Below, one piece after another: positions 25,766 through 33,144 of a stretch of 64,000 nucleotides of DNA (position 1 is the first letter of the stretch; the number at the start of each line of letters is the position of its first letter). The stretch spans positions 1,178,001 through 1,242,000 of the forward strand of contig NZ_SMFY01000001.1 in assembly GCF_004339465.1 (NCBI RefSeq). The letters run 5' to 3'. The notes below the pieces were generated by a model. That model made no database searches, was not told where the DNA came from, and saw only the letters and a program-made list of their open reading frames with translations. The position numbers and the translations under genes were made by a program. The DNA comes from Ancylobacter aquaticus (lineage in GTDB: Bacteria; Pseudomonadota; Alphaproteobacteria; Rhizobiales; Xanthobacteraceae).

Positions 25766-26185
25766 TCAAACCTTGCGCAGCACAATGGCAAGGCAGCCAT
25801 TGACGACGCGCGGGCGGTTCACCTCGTAACGGCCGGGCGGCAAGGCGAGCTGGCGCTCGAACCGTCCCTGCGGCAGTTCCATGCGGTGAATGGTGGCATG
25901 GTGCAGTTCCGGCGGCAGAACGCGCGCGCCGGCGATGGTGAGCACGCCGTTCTGGATCGACACCGTCATGCGGTCAGGGTCGACGCCGGGCAAGGCGGCG
26001 AGCACCAGCAATTCGTGGTCGGTCTCCAGCATGTCGACGGGCGGCTCCCAGCACGGGGCGCGGTGGCGGGCCGGCGCCTCTTCGCGCACGACCGGCTGGA
26101 ACATCTGCCGGTGCATCCGCTCGGCACGGTTGAGCATGTCGACCGCGTCCGACCACATCCACAGGCGGGGATCATTCTTGTTCAT
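25766..26185 (-). CDS. Hsp20 / alpha-crystallin family small chaperone
   Basis: A 139-residue protein: an N-terminal arm (NKNDPRLWMWSDAVDMLNRAERMHRQMF), then an alpha-crystallin domain starting WEPPVDMLETDHELLVLAALPGV and SIQNGVLTIAGARVLP, RMELPQGRFERQLALPPGRYE and GCLAIVLRKV. The I-x-I/V C-terminal anchor is replaced by IVLRKV at the very end. ATG at 26185 has AGGAG five bases upstream; the longer frame lacks one. Family members bind unfolding proteins without ATP. Operon with lon downstream and a P-type ATPase 81 bases upstream on the same strand. Confidence 0.9.
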   Translation of the reverse strand: MNKNDPRLWMWSDAVDMLNRAERMHRQMFQPVVREEAPARHRAPCWEPPVDMLETDHELLVLAALPGVDPDRMTVSIQNGVLTIAGARVLPPELHHATIHRMELPQGRFERQLALPPGRYEVNRPRVVNGCLAIVLRKV

Positions 26186-26266
26186 GGGTATCTCCTGGCA
26201 AGCCCGATTCCCTTCCAGGTGGGGGCCTGCGCAGGCACATATGGTGATGCCGTGCGGCAACACCAG

Positions 26267-28348
26267 TCACCGCTGACCCACGGCTGGGCAGCAGCGTGCG
26301 CTCCGGAAAGGGCAGGCGCGGAGGCCTTGTCGAGCCGCGCCTTGTCGGGCCGCGCCGGCCGGCGGGGCGCGCAGGGCCCGCAGGGCGTTGAGGATCACCG
26401 CCACGTCGATCAACTCTTGCAGCAGCGCGCCCTCCACCGGCGCCAGCAGGCCGAAGGCGGCGGCGACCATGCCGAGCGTGGAGAGGCCGATGCCGGCGAC
26501 GACGCTCTGCACGGCGATGGCGCGGGAGCGGCGGGCGATCGCCATTGCGTCGATCAGCCGGTCCAGCCGATCGACCAGGATGACGACACTGGCGGCCTCG
26601 GAGGAGGCAGCCGAGCTCCGCCCGCCCGACCCGCCGCCGCCCATCGCGACGCCGATATCGGCGGCCGCCAGCGCCGGGGCGTCGTTGACCCCGTCGCCGA
26701 TCATCATGACAGGGCCGTTCGCGCGCTCGGCGACCACGGCGGCGGCCTTGTCCTGCGGCGTCATGTTGCTCAGCACGGCGTCGAAGCCGAGGCCGGCCGC
26801 GATCGCCTGCGCCCGTGCGGTCTCGTCGCCGGTGGCGAGGATCAGGCGGGTGACGCCCATGTCGCGCAGGGCGGCGAGCACCGCCTGCGCCTCCTCGCGC
26901 ACCGCGTCGGCGAGCAGGAGCGTGCCGGCCAACACGCCGTCCACCGCCACATCGACGGAGACGGTGCCGGGCGGGAACGCCGCGCCATCTGTTTCGCTGT
27001 TTCCGCCGTTTCCCGTGAGGTGTGCCGCGACGAAGCCCCGGCCCCCGACCGCCACGCGATGGGCGCCCACGCGGCCGGTGAGGCCGGCACCGGGTTCCTC
27101 ATTTATGTCGCTCGGCGAGGTGAGGGCGAGCCCGCGCTCGCCCGCCGCCTCCACCAGAGCGCTCGCCACGACATGGGCGGAGGCCTGGTCGAGCGACGCG
27201 GCCAGCCGCAGCGCGTCGTCCGGCGCGAAGCCGGTACCCGCCGTGATGGCGATGAGGCGGGGGCGGCCGCCGGTCAGCGTGCCGGTCTTGTCGATGAGCA
27301 CGGTGCGCAGACGAGCCAGCCGCTCCAGCGCCCCGCCATCCTTCACCAGAACGCCGCGCCCGGCGCAGCGCGACATGCCTGAGATGATCGCCACCGGCAC
27401 GGCGAGGATGAGCGGGCAGGGGGTGGCGATGACCAGCACCGCCAGCAGGCGGACCGGATCGCCGCTGAGCGCCCAGGCCGCCCCCGCAATGGCGAGTGTC
27501 AGCACCAGGAAGCCGAGCGCGTAACGGTCGGCGAGGCGGACCATCGGCGCCTTCGAGCGCTGGGCGGCTTCCACCAGCCGAACAATGCCGGCATAGGTGC
27601 TATCCGCCGCCGCATGGATGGCGGTGAGGTTGAACGCGTTGCCGGCATTGGTCGTGCCGCTCATCACCGCCTCGCCCTGCGCCCGGCGCACCGGCAGAGG
27701 CTCGCCGGTCAGCGCCGCCTGGTCGAGCGTCGCAAGGGGGCTGTCGAGCGTGCCGTCCACCGGCACCACCTCGCCCCGCCGCACCAGCAGGCAGTCGCCG
27801 GGGCGCAGGGCATCGAGCGGGACGTCGGCCAGCCGCCCGTTCTCATAGCGCGCGGCGGTGCGCGGCACCCGGGCCAGCAGCGCGCTCATCTCCAGCGCCG
27901 CCCGGCGCTGGGCGTAGGCCTCCAGCGCCTGCCCGCCGGTGAACATCAGCGCCACGATGGCCCCGGCGAGATTTTCGCCGAAGACGAGGGCGGCGCCCAT
28001 GGCCAGAGCGGCGATGAGGTCGAGGCCGAACTCGCCGCGCCGCAGGCTGGAAAGAATGTGGATGGCCAGCAAGGCGAGCACCAGCGCGGTCGTCCCGGCC
28101 CATATGCGCGCGGCGAGCACCCCCTGCCCGCCGGCCCACGCGATGGCGCCGGCCGCCAGTGCCAGAAGCAGTCCCGGCAGCAGCAGGCGCGACAGCAGGG
28201 AGCGGACGAAGCCGAACGCTGAAGGCGGGACAAGGCCGGCGAAAGCGAAAAGAGTCACCAAGACACCGTGGGTTTGCCGGTCTGATGAGCGGTCTGTAGT
28301 CCTGTCTATAATAGTTCCAAACTGATCCATGCGCCATCGGCAGGACAT
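26267..28348 (-). CDS. Heavy-metal type (P1B) P-type ATPase without metal-binding N-terminal domain
   Basis: A 693-residue P-type ATPase, with hydrophobic helices from residue 45. Actuator loop LDQAALTGEPLPVR, transmembrane motif ATPCPLILAVPVA, phosphorylation site IDKTGTLTGGRPR, and hinge GDGVNDAPALAAADIGVAMG are all present. There is no N-terminal HMA or His-rich domain, the membrane motif is TPC rather than CPC, and the usual SEHPLA motif reads SAHVVA with Val after His. It therefore belongs to a divergent P1B subgroup and the transported ion cannot be named. Start is uncertain: ATGs at 28348 and 28330, and a GTG nearer the first helix, are possible. Same strand as hsp20-lon. Confidence 0.85.
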   Translation of the reverse strand: MSCRWRMDQFGTIIDRTTDRSSDRQTHGVLVTLFAFAGLVPPSAFGFVRSLLSRLLLPGLLLALAAGAIAWAGGQGVLAARIWAGTTALVLALLAIHILSSLRRGEFGLDLIAALAMGAALVFGENLAGAIVALMFTGGQALEAYAQRRAALEMSALLARVPRTAARYENGRLADVPLDALRPGDCLLVRRGEVVPVDGTLDSPLATLDQAALTGEPLPVRRAQGEAVMSGTTNAGNAFNLTAIHAAADSTYAGIVRLVEAAQRSKAPMVRLADRYALGFLVLTLAIAGAAWALSGDPVRLLAVLVIATPCPLILAVPVAIISGMSRCAGRGVLVKDGGALERLARLRTVLIDKTGTLTGGRPRLIAITAGTGFAPDDALRLAASLDQASAHVVASALVEAAGERGLALTSPSDINEEPGAGLTGRVGAHRVAVGGRGFVAAHLTGNGGNSETDGAAFPPGTVSVDVAVDGVLAGTLLLADAVREEAQAVLAALRDMGVTRLILATGDETARAQAIAAGLGFDAVLSNMTPQDKAAAVVAERANGPVMMIGDGVNDAPALAAADIGVAMGGGGSGGRSSAASSEAASVVILVDRLDRLIDAMAIARRSRAIAVQSVVAGIGLSTLGMVAAAFGLLAPVEGALLQELIDVAVILNALRALRAPPAGAARQGAARQGLRACPFRSARCCPAVGQR

Positions 28349-28356
28349 GTTTCCCG

Positions 28357-28377
28357 GGCCGGATACGGTGTCCGGCC
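28357..28377. promoter_or_regulatory. Palindrome upstream of the P-type ATPase
   Basis: GGCCGGA-N7-TCCGGCC, a perfect 7+7 dyad only eight bases before the first possible ATPase start codon. It could be an operator for a regulator or a hairpin masking the ribosome-binding site. No other copy was noticed in the window. Confidence 0.35.
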
Positions 28378-28597
28378 ACGTGAGGGGATCGACCGATGCG
28401 AAGGGGAAGCGTTGGTGCCAGAGCCGGGTTGTGGGCGCGGCATTAATGAAATATTACCTAAACTTGGCTAGGAACGATTTGGCTTGGGGGCCACCGGCGG
28501 GCAATGGCTTGGGCGCCGGTGCTGTGTGCAACCGAAGGCTGACGCCGGGCGTGGACGACCTGCGGGTCGTGCGCGGACGTCCGTCATCTGTACAGAG

Positions 28598-29608
28598 ATG
28601 CCTATGCGGCTAATTGGCTCTTTCCTTATCGGCTCGGTTGGATTTGTTGGCGTGGCGGTTGCCGTCGCCTGGATTTCCAACACCCCGATTCCGACCCCGG
28701 CCGATGCCGCGCGCGTCGATCCTCCCCTGCTGGCAGCTCCTGCCGCGCCGGAAGTCGCCAGCGTGGTGGTGGACGAGCCCTTGCCGCCGCCGATCTACAC
28801 GGTCAAGGACATCCGCAATTTCCAGACGGCAGGCGCCTTTGCGCCGCCGCGCGACTGGCTGTTCAATCCCGCCCCGATGTTGGCGCGCCCGGTCGCCGTC
28901 GCCGCCGCCCCGGACGCGACCGTTCCGCCGATGGAGACGGTGAGCACCGTGCCTCTGCCGATGGCCAACCCGCTCTTTGCCGGCCGGATGATGTCCGGCG
29001 ACGAGCCGGAAGACGTTTTGACGCTCGCCCCGCGCCCTCCGCGCAAGCCTGATCTTGAGGCCGAGGTCGCCGCGCTTCCCCCGCCGATGGAGGAAGACGA
29101 GCCTGCCGCTCCCGAGGCGCCGCCCGCCGCTACCGAGGCGCCGAAGGACGAGCTGCGCTACCCCACCAGCGAAGACAGGTTCGCCATCTACGACATCCGC
29201 GCCAAGAAGCTTTATCTGCCGAACGGCAAGAAGCTGGAGGCGCATTCCGGCTATGGCGACAAGTTCGACGATCCCCGTTATGTCCACGTGAAGATGCTCG
29301 GGCCCACCCCGCCCAACCGTTACAAGCTGCGCATGCGCGAAGCGAAGTTCCACGGCACCGAGGCCGTACGCATGACGCCGGTGGGCGATGGCAAGATGTA
29401 TGGCCGCAATGGATTCCTGCTCCACCCCTATCTGCTGGGGCCGCGCGGCGATTCCAATGGCTGCATCTCGCTCGCCGACTACGACGCCTTCCTCGGCTCT
29501 TTCAAGAAGGGCGAGATCGACGAGGTCGTCGTGGTCGAGGCCATGCCGAAATCCGCCTCGCCTGCCAACCCGCTGCTTTCCTGGCTGACCGGCGGCCGGC
29601 GCGACTGA
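28598..29608 (+). CDS. Membrane-anchored DUF2778 (L,D-transpeptidase-like) protein
   Basis: A 336-residue protein. One N-terminal helix (LIGSFLIGSVGFVGVAVAVAW) anchors it; a long Pro/Ala-rich, acidic linker of about 140 residues spans the periplasm; the C-terminal domain (about 185-330) is DUF2778. The domain shows FAIYDIRAKKLYLPNGKKLEAHSGYG, then LHPYLLGPRGDSNGCISLADY with His276 and Cys289, the H...S-x-G-C arrangement of YkuD-type L,D-transpeptidases. DUF2778 includes the Salmonella type VI effector Tlde1, which cuts and exchanges D-amino acids in peptidoglycan. Here the anchor and long linker point to a resident cell-wall enzyme rather than a secreted toxin. No immunity gene or T6SS gene is adjacent. 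Confidence 0.75.
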   Translation: MPMRLIGSFLIGSVGFVGVAVAVAWISNTPIPTPADAARVDPPLLAAPAAPEVASVVVDEPLPPPIYTVKDIRNFQTAGAFAPPRDWLFNPAPMLARPVAVAAAPDATVPPMETVSTVPLPMANPLFAGRMMSGDEPEDVLTLAPRPPRKPDLEAEVAALPPPMEEDEPAAPEAPPAATEAPKDELRYPTSEDRFAIYDIRAKKLYLPNGKKLEAHSGYGDKFDDPRYVHVKMLGPTPPNRYKLRMREAKFHGTEAVRMTPVGDGKMYGRNGFLLHPYLLGPRGDSNGCISLADYDAFLGSFKKGEIDEVVVVEAMPKSASPANPLLSWLTGGRRD

Positions 29609-29717
29609 TTCGGCACGGCGGCTGCGCCAGACCGCGCTCGGGATCGGGCCGGGCTTCGCGCGCGCACCCGCGGGGCCGCGCTATCGGTTTCGCCGACATA
29701 TCGAGAAGAAGGCCAGT

Positions 29718-29736
29718 CCCCGGGTCGCGCCCGGGG
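29718..29736. repeat. Short GC palindrome downstream of the DUF2778 gene
   Basis: CCCCGGG-TCGCG-CCCGGGG between the convergent DUF2778 and hisD-like genes. No T-run, so it is a REP-like or bidirectional stem rather than a classical terminator. Confidence 0.4.
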
Positions 29737-29787
29737 ATGAGGGGTGGCTTTGCACACCGAGCCGCCGGTCTCGTCAGGTGCCGGCGA

Positions 29788-31068
29788 TCAGCCCTGGACG
29801 CGGAAGGCAGCGGCGCGGCGGTGGCCTTCCAGGCCTTCGCTGGCGCTCTGGCGGATGGCCGGAGGGGCGACAGCGGCAACGCCGCGCGCGTCCAGCCACT
29901 GATGCGTGCAGATCTTCACATAGGAGCCGACCCAGAGCCCGCCCGTATAGCGCCCGGCGCCCATGGTGGGGAGCGTGTGGTTGGTGCCGCAGCATTTGTC
30001 GGAATAGACGACGCTGGCCAGCGTGCCGATGAACAGCGAGCCGTAATTGCGCAGCCTGGCCGCCATGGCGTGGGCGTCGGCGGTGTGAACCTGCAGGTGC
30101 TCGGCGGCGATGTGGTCGGAATAGGCGATCATCGCCTCCTCGCTGTCGCACACCACGATCTCGCCGAAATCCGCCCAGGCCTTGCCGGCGACGGGGGCGG
30201 TGGAAAGGGTGGCGAGCTGCTTCTCGACCTCGACCAGCGTCGCCTGCGCCAGCGCGCGGCTGGTGGTGATGAGGCCGACCCGGGTGCGGATGTCGTGCTC
30301 GGCCTGCGCCAGCAGATCGGTGGCGATCATCTCGGGGTCGCCGGTCTCGTCGGCGACGATGAAGATCTCGCTCGGCCCGGCAAGCTGGTCAATGCCGACG
30401 GGGCCGAACACCTGCCGCTTGGCCTCGTTCACATAGGCATTGCCGGGACCGAACACCTTGTCGACGGCGGGAATGGTCTCCGTGCCGAACGCCATGGCGG
30501 CGATGGCCTGCGCCCCGCCGACGCGAAAAATGCGGTCGGCGCCGGAGAGGTGGCACCCGGCGATCATGGCGGGGTGCGCGGTGGGCGGCAGGCAGGCGAT
30601 CACCTCGTCGCAGCCCGCCACCTTGGCCGGCACGATGGTCATGATCGGGGCGGAGAGCAGGGGATAGCGCCCGCCCGGCACATAGGCGCCCACGCGCTGG
30701 ATCGGGATCACCCGGTGCCCAAGATGCAGGCCCGGCAGCGCCTCAACCTCCAGCGGCAGGATGGTCGCAAGCTGCGCCTGCGCGAAGGCCCGCACCCGCT
30801 CGATGGCGAATTCGGTATCGGCGCGGGTCTGCGGGTCGAGAGCGGCGAGGGCGCTTGCACGCTCCTCGGCCGTCACCTCAATGGAACTGACCTCGCTCTT
30901 GTCGAACAGCCGGGAATAGTGGCGCACCGCTTCGTCGCCGCGTGCGCGCACCGCATCCAGCACTTCCTTGACGGTGGCCGCGATCTGGCTGGTGTCGCTG
31001 CCATCGTCCGGACGCGGCGCCTTGAGGGAGTGGATCTGGTCGCGAAGTTCGGTGCTGAGCGCGGGCAT
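29788..31068 (-). CDS. Histidinol dehydrogenase family enzyme, probably a catabolic paralog
   Basis: A 426-residue NAD-dependent dehydrogenase of the HisD family. Zinc and catalytic positions are kept: DLLAQAEHD (Gln, His), AAEHLQVH (Glu-His general base pair), YSDKCCGTNHTLPT (Asp) and a C-terminal His in GLEGHRRAAAFR. The segments SDKCCGTNHTLPT and ARYTGGLWVGSYVK differ from biosynthetic HisD (ASGTNHVLPT) and resemble what I recall of catabolic members such as HpsN, which oxidises 2,3-dihydroxypropane-1-sulfonate to sulfolactate. There is no his operon here. Instead the gene is divergent from an XRE-cupin regulator and close to a polyamine-type ABC importer. It therefore probably oxidises an imported alcohol; the substrate is not determined. 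Confidence 0.8.
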   Translation of the reverse strand: MPALSTELRDQIHSLKAPRPDDGSDTSQIAATVKEVLDAVRARGDEAVRHYSRLFDKSEVSSIEVTAEERASALAALDPQTRADTEFAIERVRAFAQAQLATILPLEVEALPGLHLGHRVIPIQRVGAYVPGGRYPLLSAPIMTIVPAKVAGCDEVIACLPPTAHPAMIAGCHLSGADRIFRVGGAQAIAAMAFGTETIPAVDKVFGPGNAYVNEAKRQVFGPVGIDQLAGPSEIFIVADETGDPEMIATDLLAQAEHDIRTRVGLITTSRALAQATLVEVEKQLATLSTAPVAGKAWADFGEIVVCDSEEAMIAYSDHIAAEHLQVHTADAHAMAARLRNYGSLFIGTLASVVYSDKCCGTNHTLPTMGAGRYTGGLWVGSYVKICTHQWLDARGVAAVAPPAIRQSASEGLEGHRRAAAFRVQG

Positions 31069-31142
31069 GGCGGTTTCCTGTGAGGACCGGGCGATGGTGA
31101 GGCCGGCCGCCCATGTCGGCAATTGGCGCCCGCGCGCCTGTC

Positions 31143-31158
31143 TATTATATTCTCCACC
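31143..31158. promoter_or_regulatory. Shared operator-like box 1 (hisD-like / regulator)
   Basis: TATTATATTCTCCACC lies in the divergent region of the hisD-like and regulator genes, 75 bases from one start and 36 from the other. It is identical in 15 of 16 positions to the box at 31777-31792, in DNA that is otherwise GC-rich. Likely binding site of the XRE-cupin regulator or a shared promoter element. Confidence 0.55.
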
Positions 31159-31193
31159 TTGCCCGGAAATGGCGCGACGCAGATGAGGCCCTC

Positions 31194-31742
31194 ATGCCGC
31201 ATATCGGACCCGGAATTCGCGAACTGCGCCGCCGCCGCAATCTCGGCATCCGCCGGCTGGCCTTGCGGTCCGGCGTCTCGCATTCCTCGATCTCGCTGAT
31301 CGAGCGCGACCGCATCAGCCCCTCGATAGACACGCTTGCCGCGATATTGGAGGCGCTGGGAACAACGCTTGTGGGGTTTTTCTCCGAGCTTCAGCAGATG
31401 TCGTCCTACTCGCCCTTCTATGAAGCCTCGGAACTGCCAGAAGTGGGGAGCGGCGAGGCGATATCCTACCGGGTGATCGGGATCAACCATCCCAACCGGC
31501 AGATTCTCGTCCTGCACGAAACCTATGCCGTCGGCGCCGATACGGGGGAAGCCTTCTCCCACACCGCGCAGGAGGCGGGCATGGTCATACGCGGCGCCGT
31601 GGAGGTGACGGTGGAGAACAACTCCAAGATACTCCATGCCGGCGACGCCTATTACTTCGACAGCAAGCTGCCGCATCGTTTTCGCAATGTGGCGGAGGAG
31701 CCGAGCGAGATTGTGAGCGCGATCAACCCGCCCACCTATTGA
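31194..31742 (+). CDS. XRE-family regulator with C-terminal cupin (PuuR-like)
   Basis: A 182-residue regulator. Residues 5-60 are a helix-turn-helix of the XRE type (GIRELRRRRNLGIRRLALRSGVSHSSISLIERDRISPSIDTLAAILEALG), shown here in part as the IRRLALRSGVSHSSISLIER recognition unit. Residues 105-178 form a cupin barrel with SHTAQEAGMVIRGAVEVTV and LHAGDAYYFDSKLPHRFRN. This layout is that of PuuR-type repressors, which sense polyamines or amino-alcohols. ATG at 31194 is preferred over an earlier frame because GAGG precedes it and the length matches the family. Its gene is flanked on both sides by copies of the same 16-bp box, suggesting autoregulation and control of the hisD-like gene and the ABC genes. 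Confidence 0.88.
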   Translation: MPHIGPGIRELRRRRNLGIRRLALRSGVSHSSISLIERDRISPSIDTLAAILEALGTTLVGFFSELQQMSSYSPFYEASELPEVGSGEAISYRVIGINHPNRQILVLHETYAVGADTGEAFSHTAQEAGMVIRGAVEVTVENNSKILHAGDAYYFDSKLPHRFRNVAEEPSEIVSAINPPTY

Positions 31743-31776
31743 GCGCCGATCCGCCTGAAAACAGGGCAGGATCGGT

Positions 31777-31792
31777 TATTATATTCACCACC
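31777..31792. promoter_or_regulatory. Shared operator-like box 2 (ABC transporter)
   Basis: TATTATATTCACCACC, 85 bases before the binding-protein start and 35 bases after the regulator stop; one base differs from box 1. Same orientation relative to the downstream gene as box 1 has to the regulator gene. Confidence 0.55.
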
Positions 31793-31877
31793 CCCTGGGG
31801 TAGGGCGCCCGCTGTTCTGTCGCCCATGCCGGTGGCGTGCTTTGCTGCGGGGACAAGCGACAACAGGGGGAAATTCC

Positions 31878-32933
31878 ATGAAGGTGACATCAACTCTTCT
31901 GCGGATCGGCGGCGCCGGCCTCGCCCTTGGCCTGATGGTGGCCGGTGGCACGGCCTCGGCGCGCGACCTGACGGTCGTGTCCTGGGGCGGCAACTACCAG
32001 GATGCCCAGAAGAAGATCTATTTCGAGCCGTTCTCCAAGAAGATCGGCAAGCCCGTGCTCGACGAGAGCTGGGACGGCGGCATCGGCGTGATCGCGGCCA
32101 AGGTGAAGGCCGGCGTGCCGAACTGGGACGTGGTGCAGGTCGAGACCGAGGAGCTGGAGCTCGGCTGCGCCGACGGTTTCTACGAGAAGATCGACTGGGC
32201 CGCGCTCGGCGGCAAGGACAAGTTCCTCTCCGCCGCGGTCAGCGATTGCGGCGTCGGTGCCATCGTCTGGTCGACCATGCTGAGCTACGACGCCGACCGG
32301 CTGAAGACGCCGCCGACCTCCTGGGCGGATTTCTGGGACACGACGAAGTTTCCCGGCAAGCGCGGCTTCCGTCGCGGCCCGAAATACTCGCTCGAATTCG
32401 CCCTGATGGCCGACGGCGTGAAGCCGGAAGAGGTCTACAAGGTGCTCGGCACGCCGGAAGGCGTCGACCGCGCGTTCAAGAAGCTGGACGAACTCAAGCC
32501 GAACATCGTGTGGTGGGAAGCCGGCGCGCAGCCGCTCTCCCTGCTGGCATCCGGCGAAGTGGTGATGTCGACCGCCTATAACGGGCGCCTCGCCGGCATC
32601 AACAAGACCGAGGGCAAGAACTTCCAGGGCGTCTGGCCGGGCAGCATCTACGCCATCGACAGCTGGGTGATCCTCAAGGACAGCCCGAATGCGAAGGAAG
32701 CGATGAACTTCATCGCCTTCGCCAGCGAGCCGGCCAACCAGTCGAAGCTGCCGGAATACATCGCCTACGGCCTGCCCAACAAGGAAGCCGCCGCGATGGT
32801 CCCCGCCGCCCTGCAGAAGGACCTGCCGACCACGGAAGCCAACCTCACCGGCGCCATCGCGCTGGATGGCGCGTTCTGGGTCGACAATGTCGAGGAACTG
32901 ACCAAGCGCTTCAACGCCTGGCTGGCGAAGTAA
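31878..32933 (+). CDS. ABC transporter substrate-binding protein, spermidine/putrescine type
   Basis: A 351-residue periplasmic binding protein with a Sec signal peptide (cleavage near ASA-RDL at residue 28). The mature N-terminus LTVVSWGGNYQDAQKKIYFEPF is typical of the PotD/PotF-type family 1 binding proteins, as are TSWADFWDTTKFPGKRG and NIVWWEAGAQPLSLLASGEV. AGGGGGA precedes the ATG at 31878. The ligand may be a polyamine or another small amine/organic acid; binding residues cannot be assigned by eye. First gene of the importer, followed by hairpins that could give it higher expression than the membrane parts. Confidence 0.88.
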   Translation: MKVTSTLLRIGGAGLALGLMVAGGTASARDLTVVSWGGNYQDAQKKIYFEPFSKKIGKPVLDESWDGGIGVIAAKVKAGVPNWDVVQVETEELELGCADGFYEKIDWAALGGKDKFLSAAVSDCGVGAIVWSTMLSYDADRLKTPPTSWADFWDTTKFPGKRGFRRGPKYSLEFALMADGVKPEEVYKVLGTPEGVDRAFKKLDELKPNIVWWEAGAQPLSLLASGEVVMSTAYNGRLAGINKTEGKNFQGVWPGSIYAIDSWVILKDSPNAKEAMNFIAFASEPANQSKLPEYIAYGLPNKEAAAMVPAALQKDLPTTEANLTGAIALDGAFWVDNVEELTKRFNAWLAK

Positions 32934-32960
32934 GCCAGGCGCGGGAACGCGGTTGCACCT

Positions 32961-33046
32961 CCCGGCCGGCGGCATGGCCGAACGGCCGGGATCGCGTGAC
33001 CTCGACCAGCCTGCGCTTCCGGACATGGCATCAAGGCCATGTCCGG
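32961..33046. repeat. Two hairpins between binding-protein and ATPase genes
   Basis: Hairpin 1 at 32961-32990 has arms CCCGGCCG / CGGCCGGG. Hairpin 2 at 33019-33046 has perfect 11-bp arms CCGGACATGGC / GCCATGTCCGG with a 6-base loop. No T-run follows. They probably protect the upstream mRNA or reduce read-through, a common device after binding-protein genes. They resemble intergenic REP elements. Confidence 0.5.
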
Positions 33047-33144
33047 GTGACGCCTGAACCCCTCGTTCACTTCCGCCCGCCCATTCGCTTGCTTGGAGCT
33101 GGCTTCCCGGCCGGGTAACGTCACGCAAGGCCACTACTCGGAGA

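Noticed and set aside
28598..29608. A type VI secretion toxin-immunity pair
   Set aside because: The DUF2778 protein is anchored by an N-terminal helix, no immunity-like small gene is adjacent and no T6SS component is in the window.
29788..31068. Calling the HisD-like gene simply hisD of histidine synthesis
   Set aside because: No his gene is nearby, the regulator and importer context is catabolic, and signature blocks differ from biosynthetic HisD.
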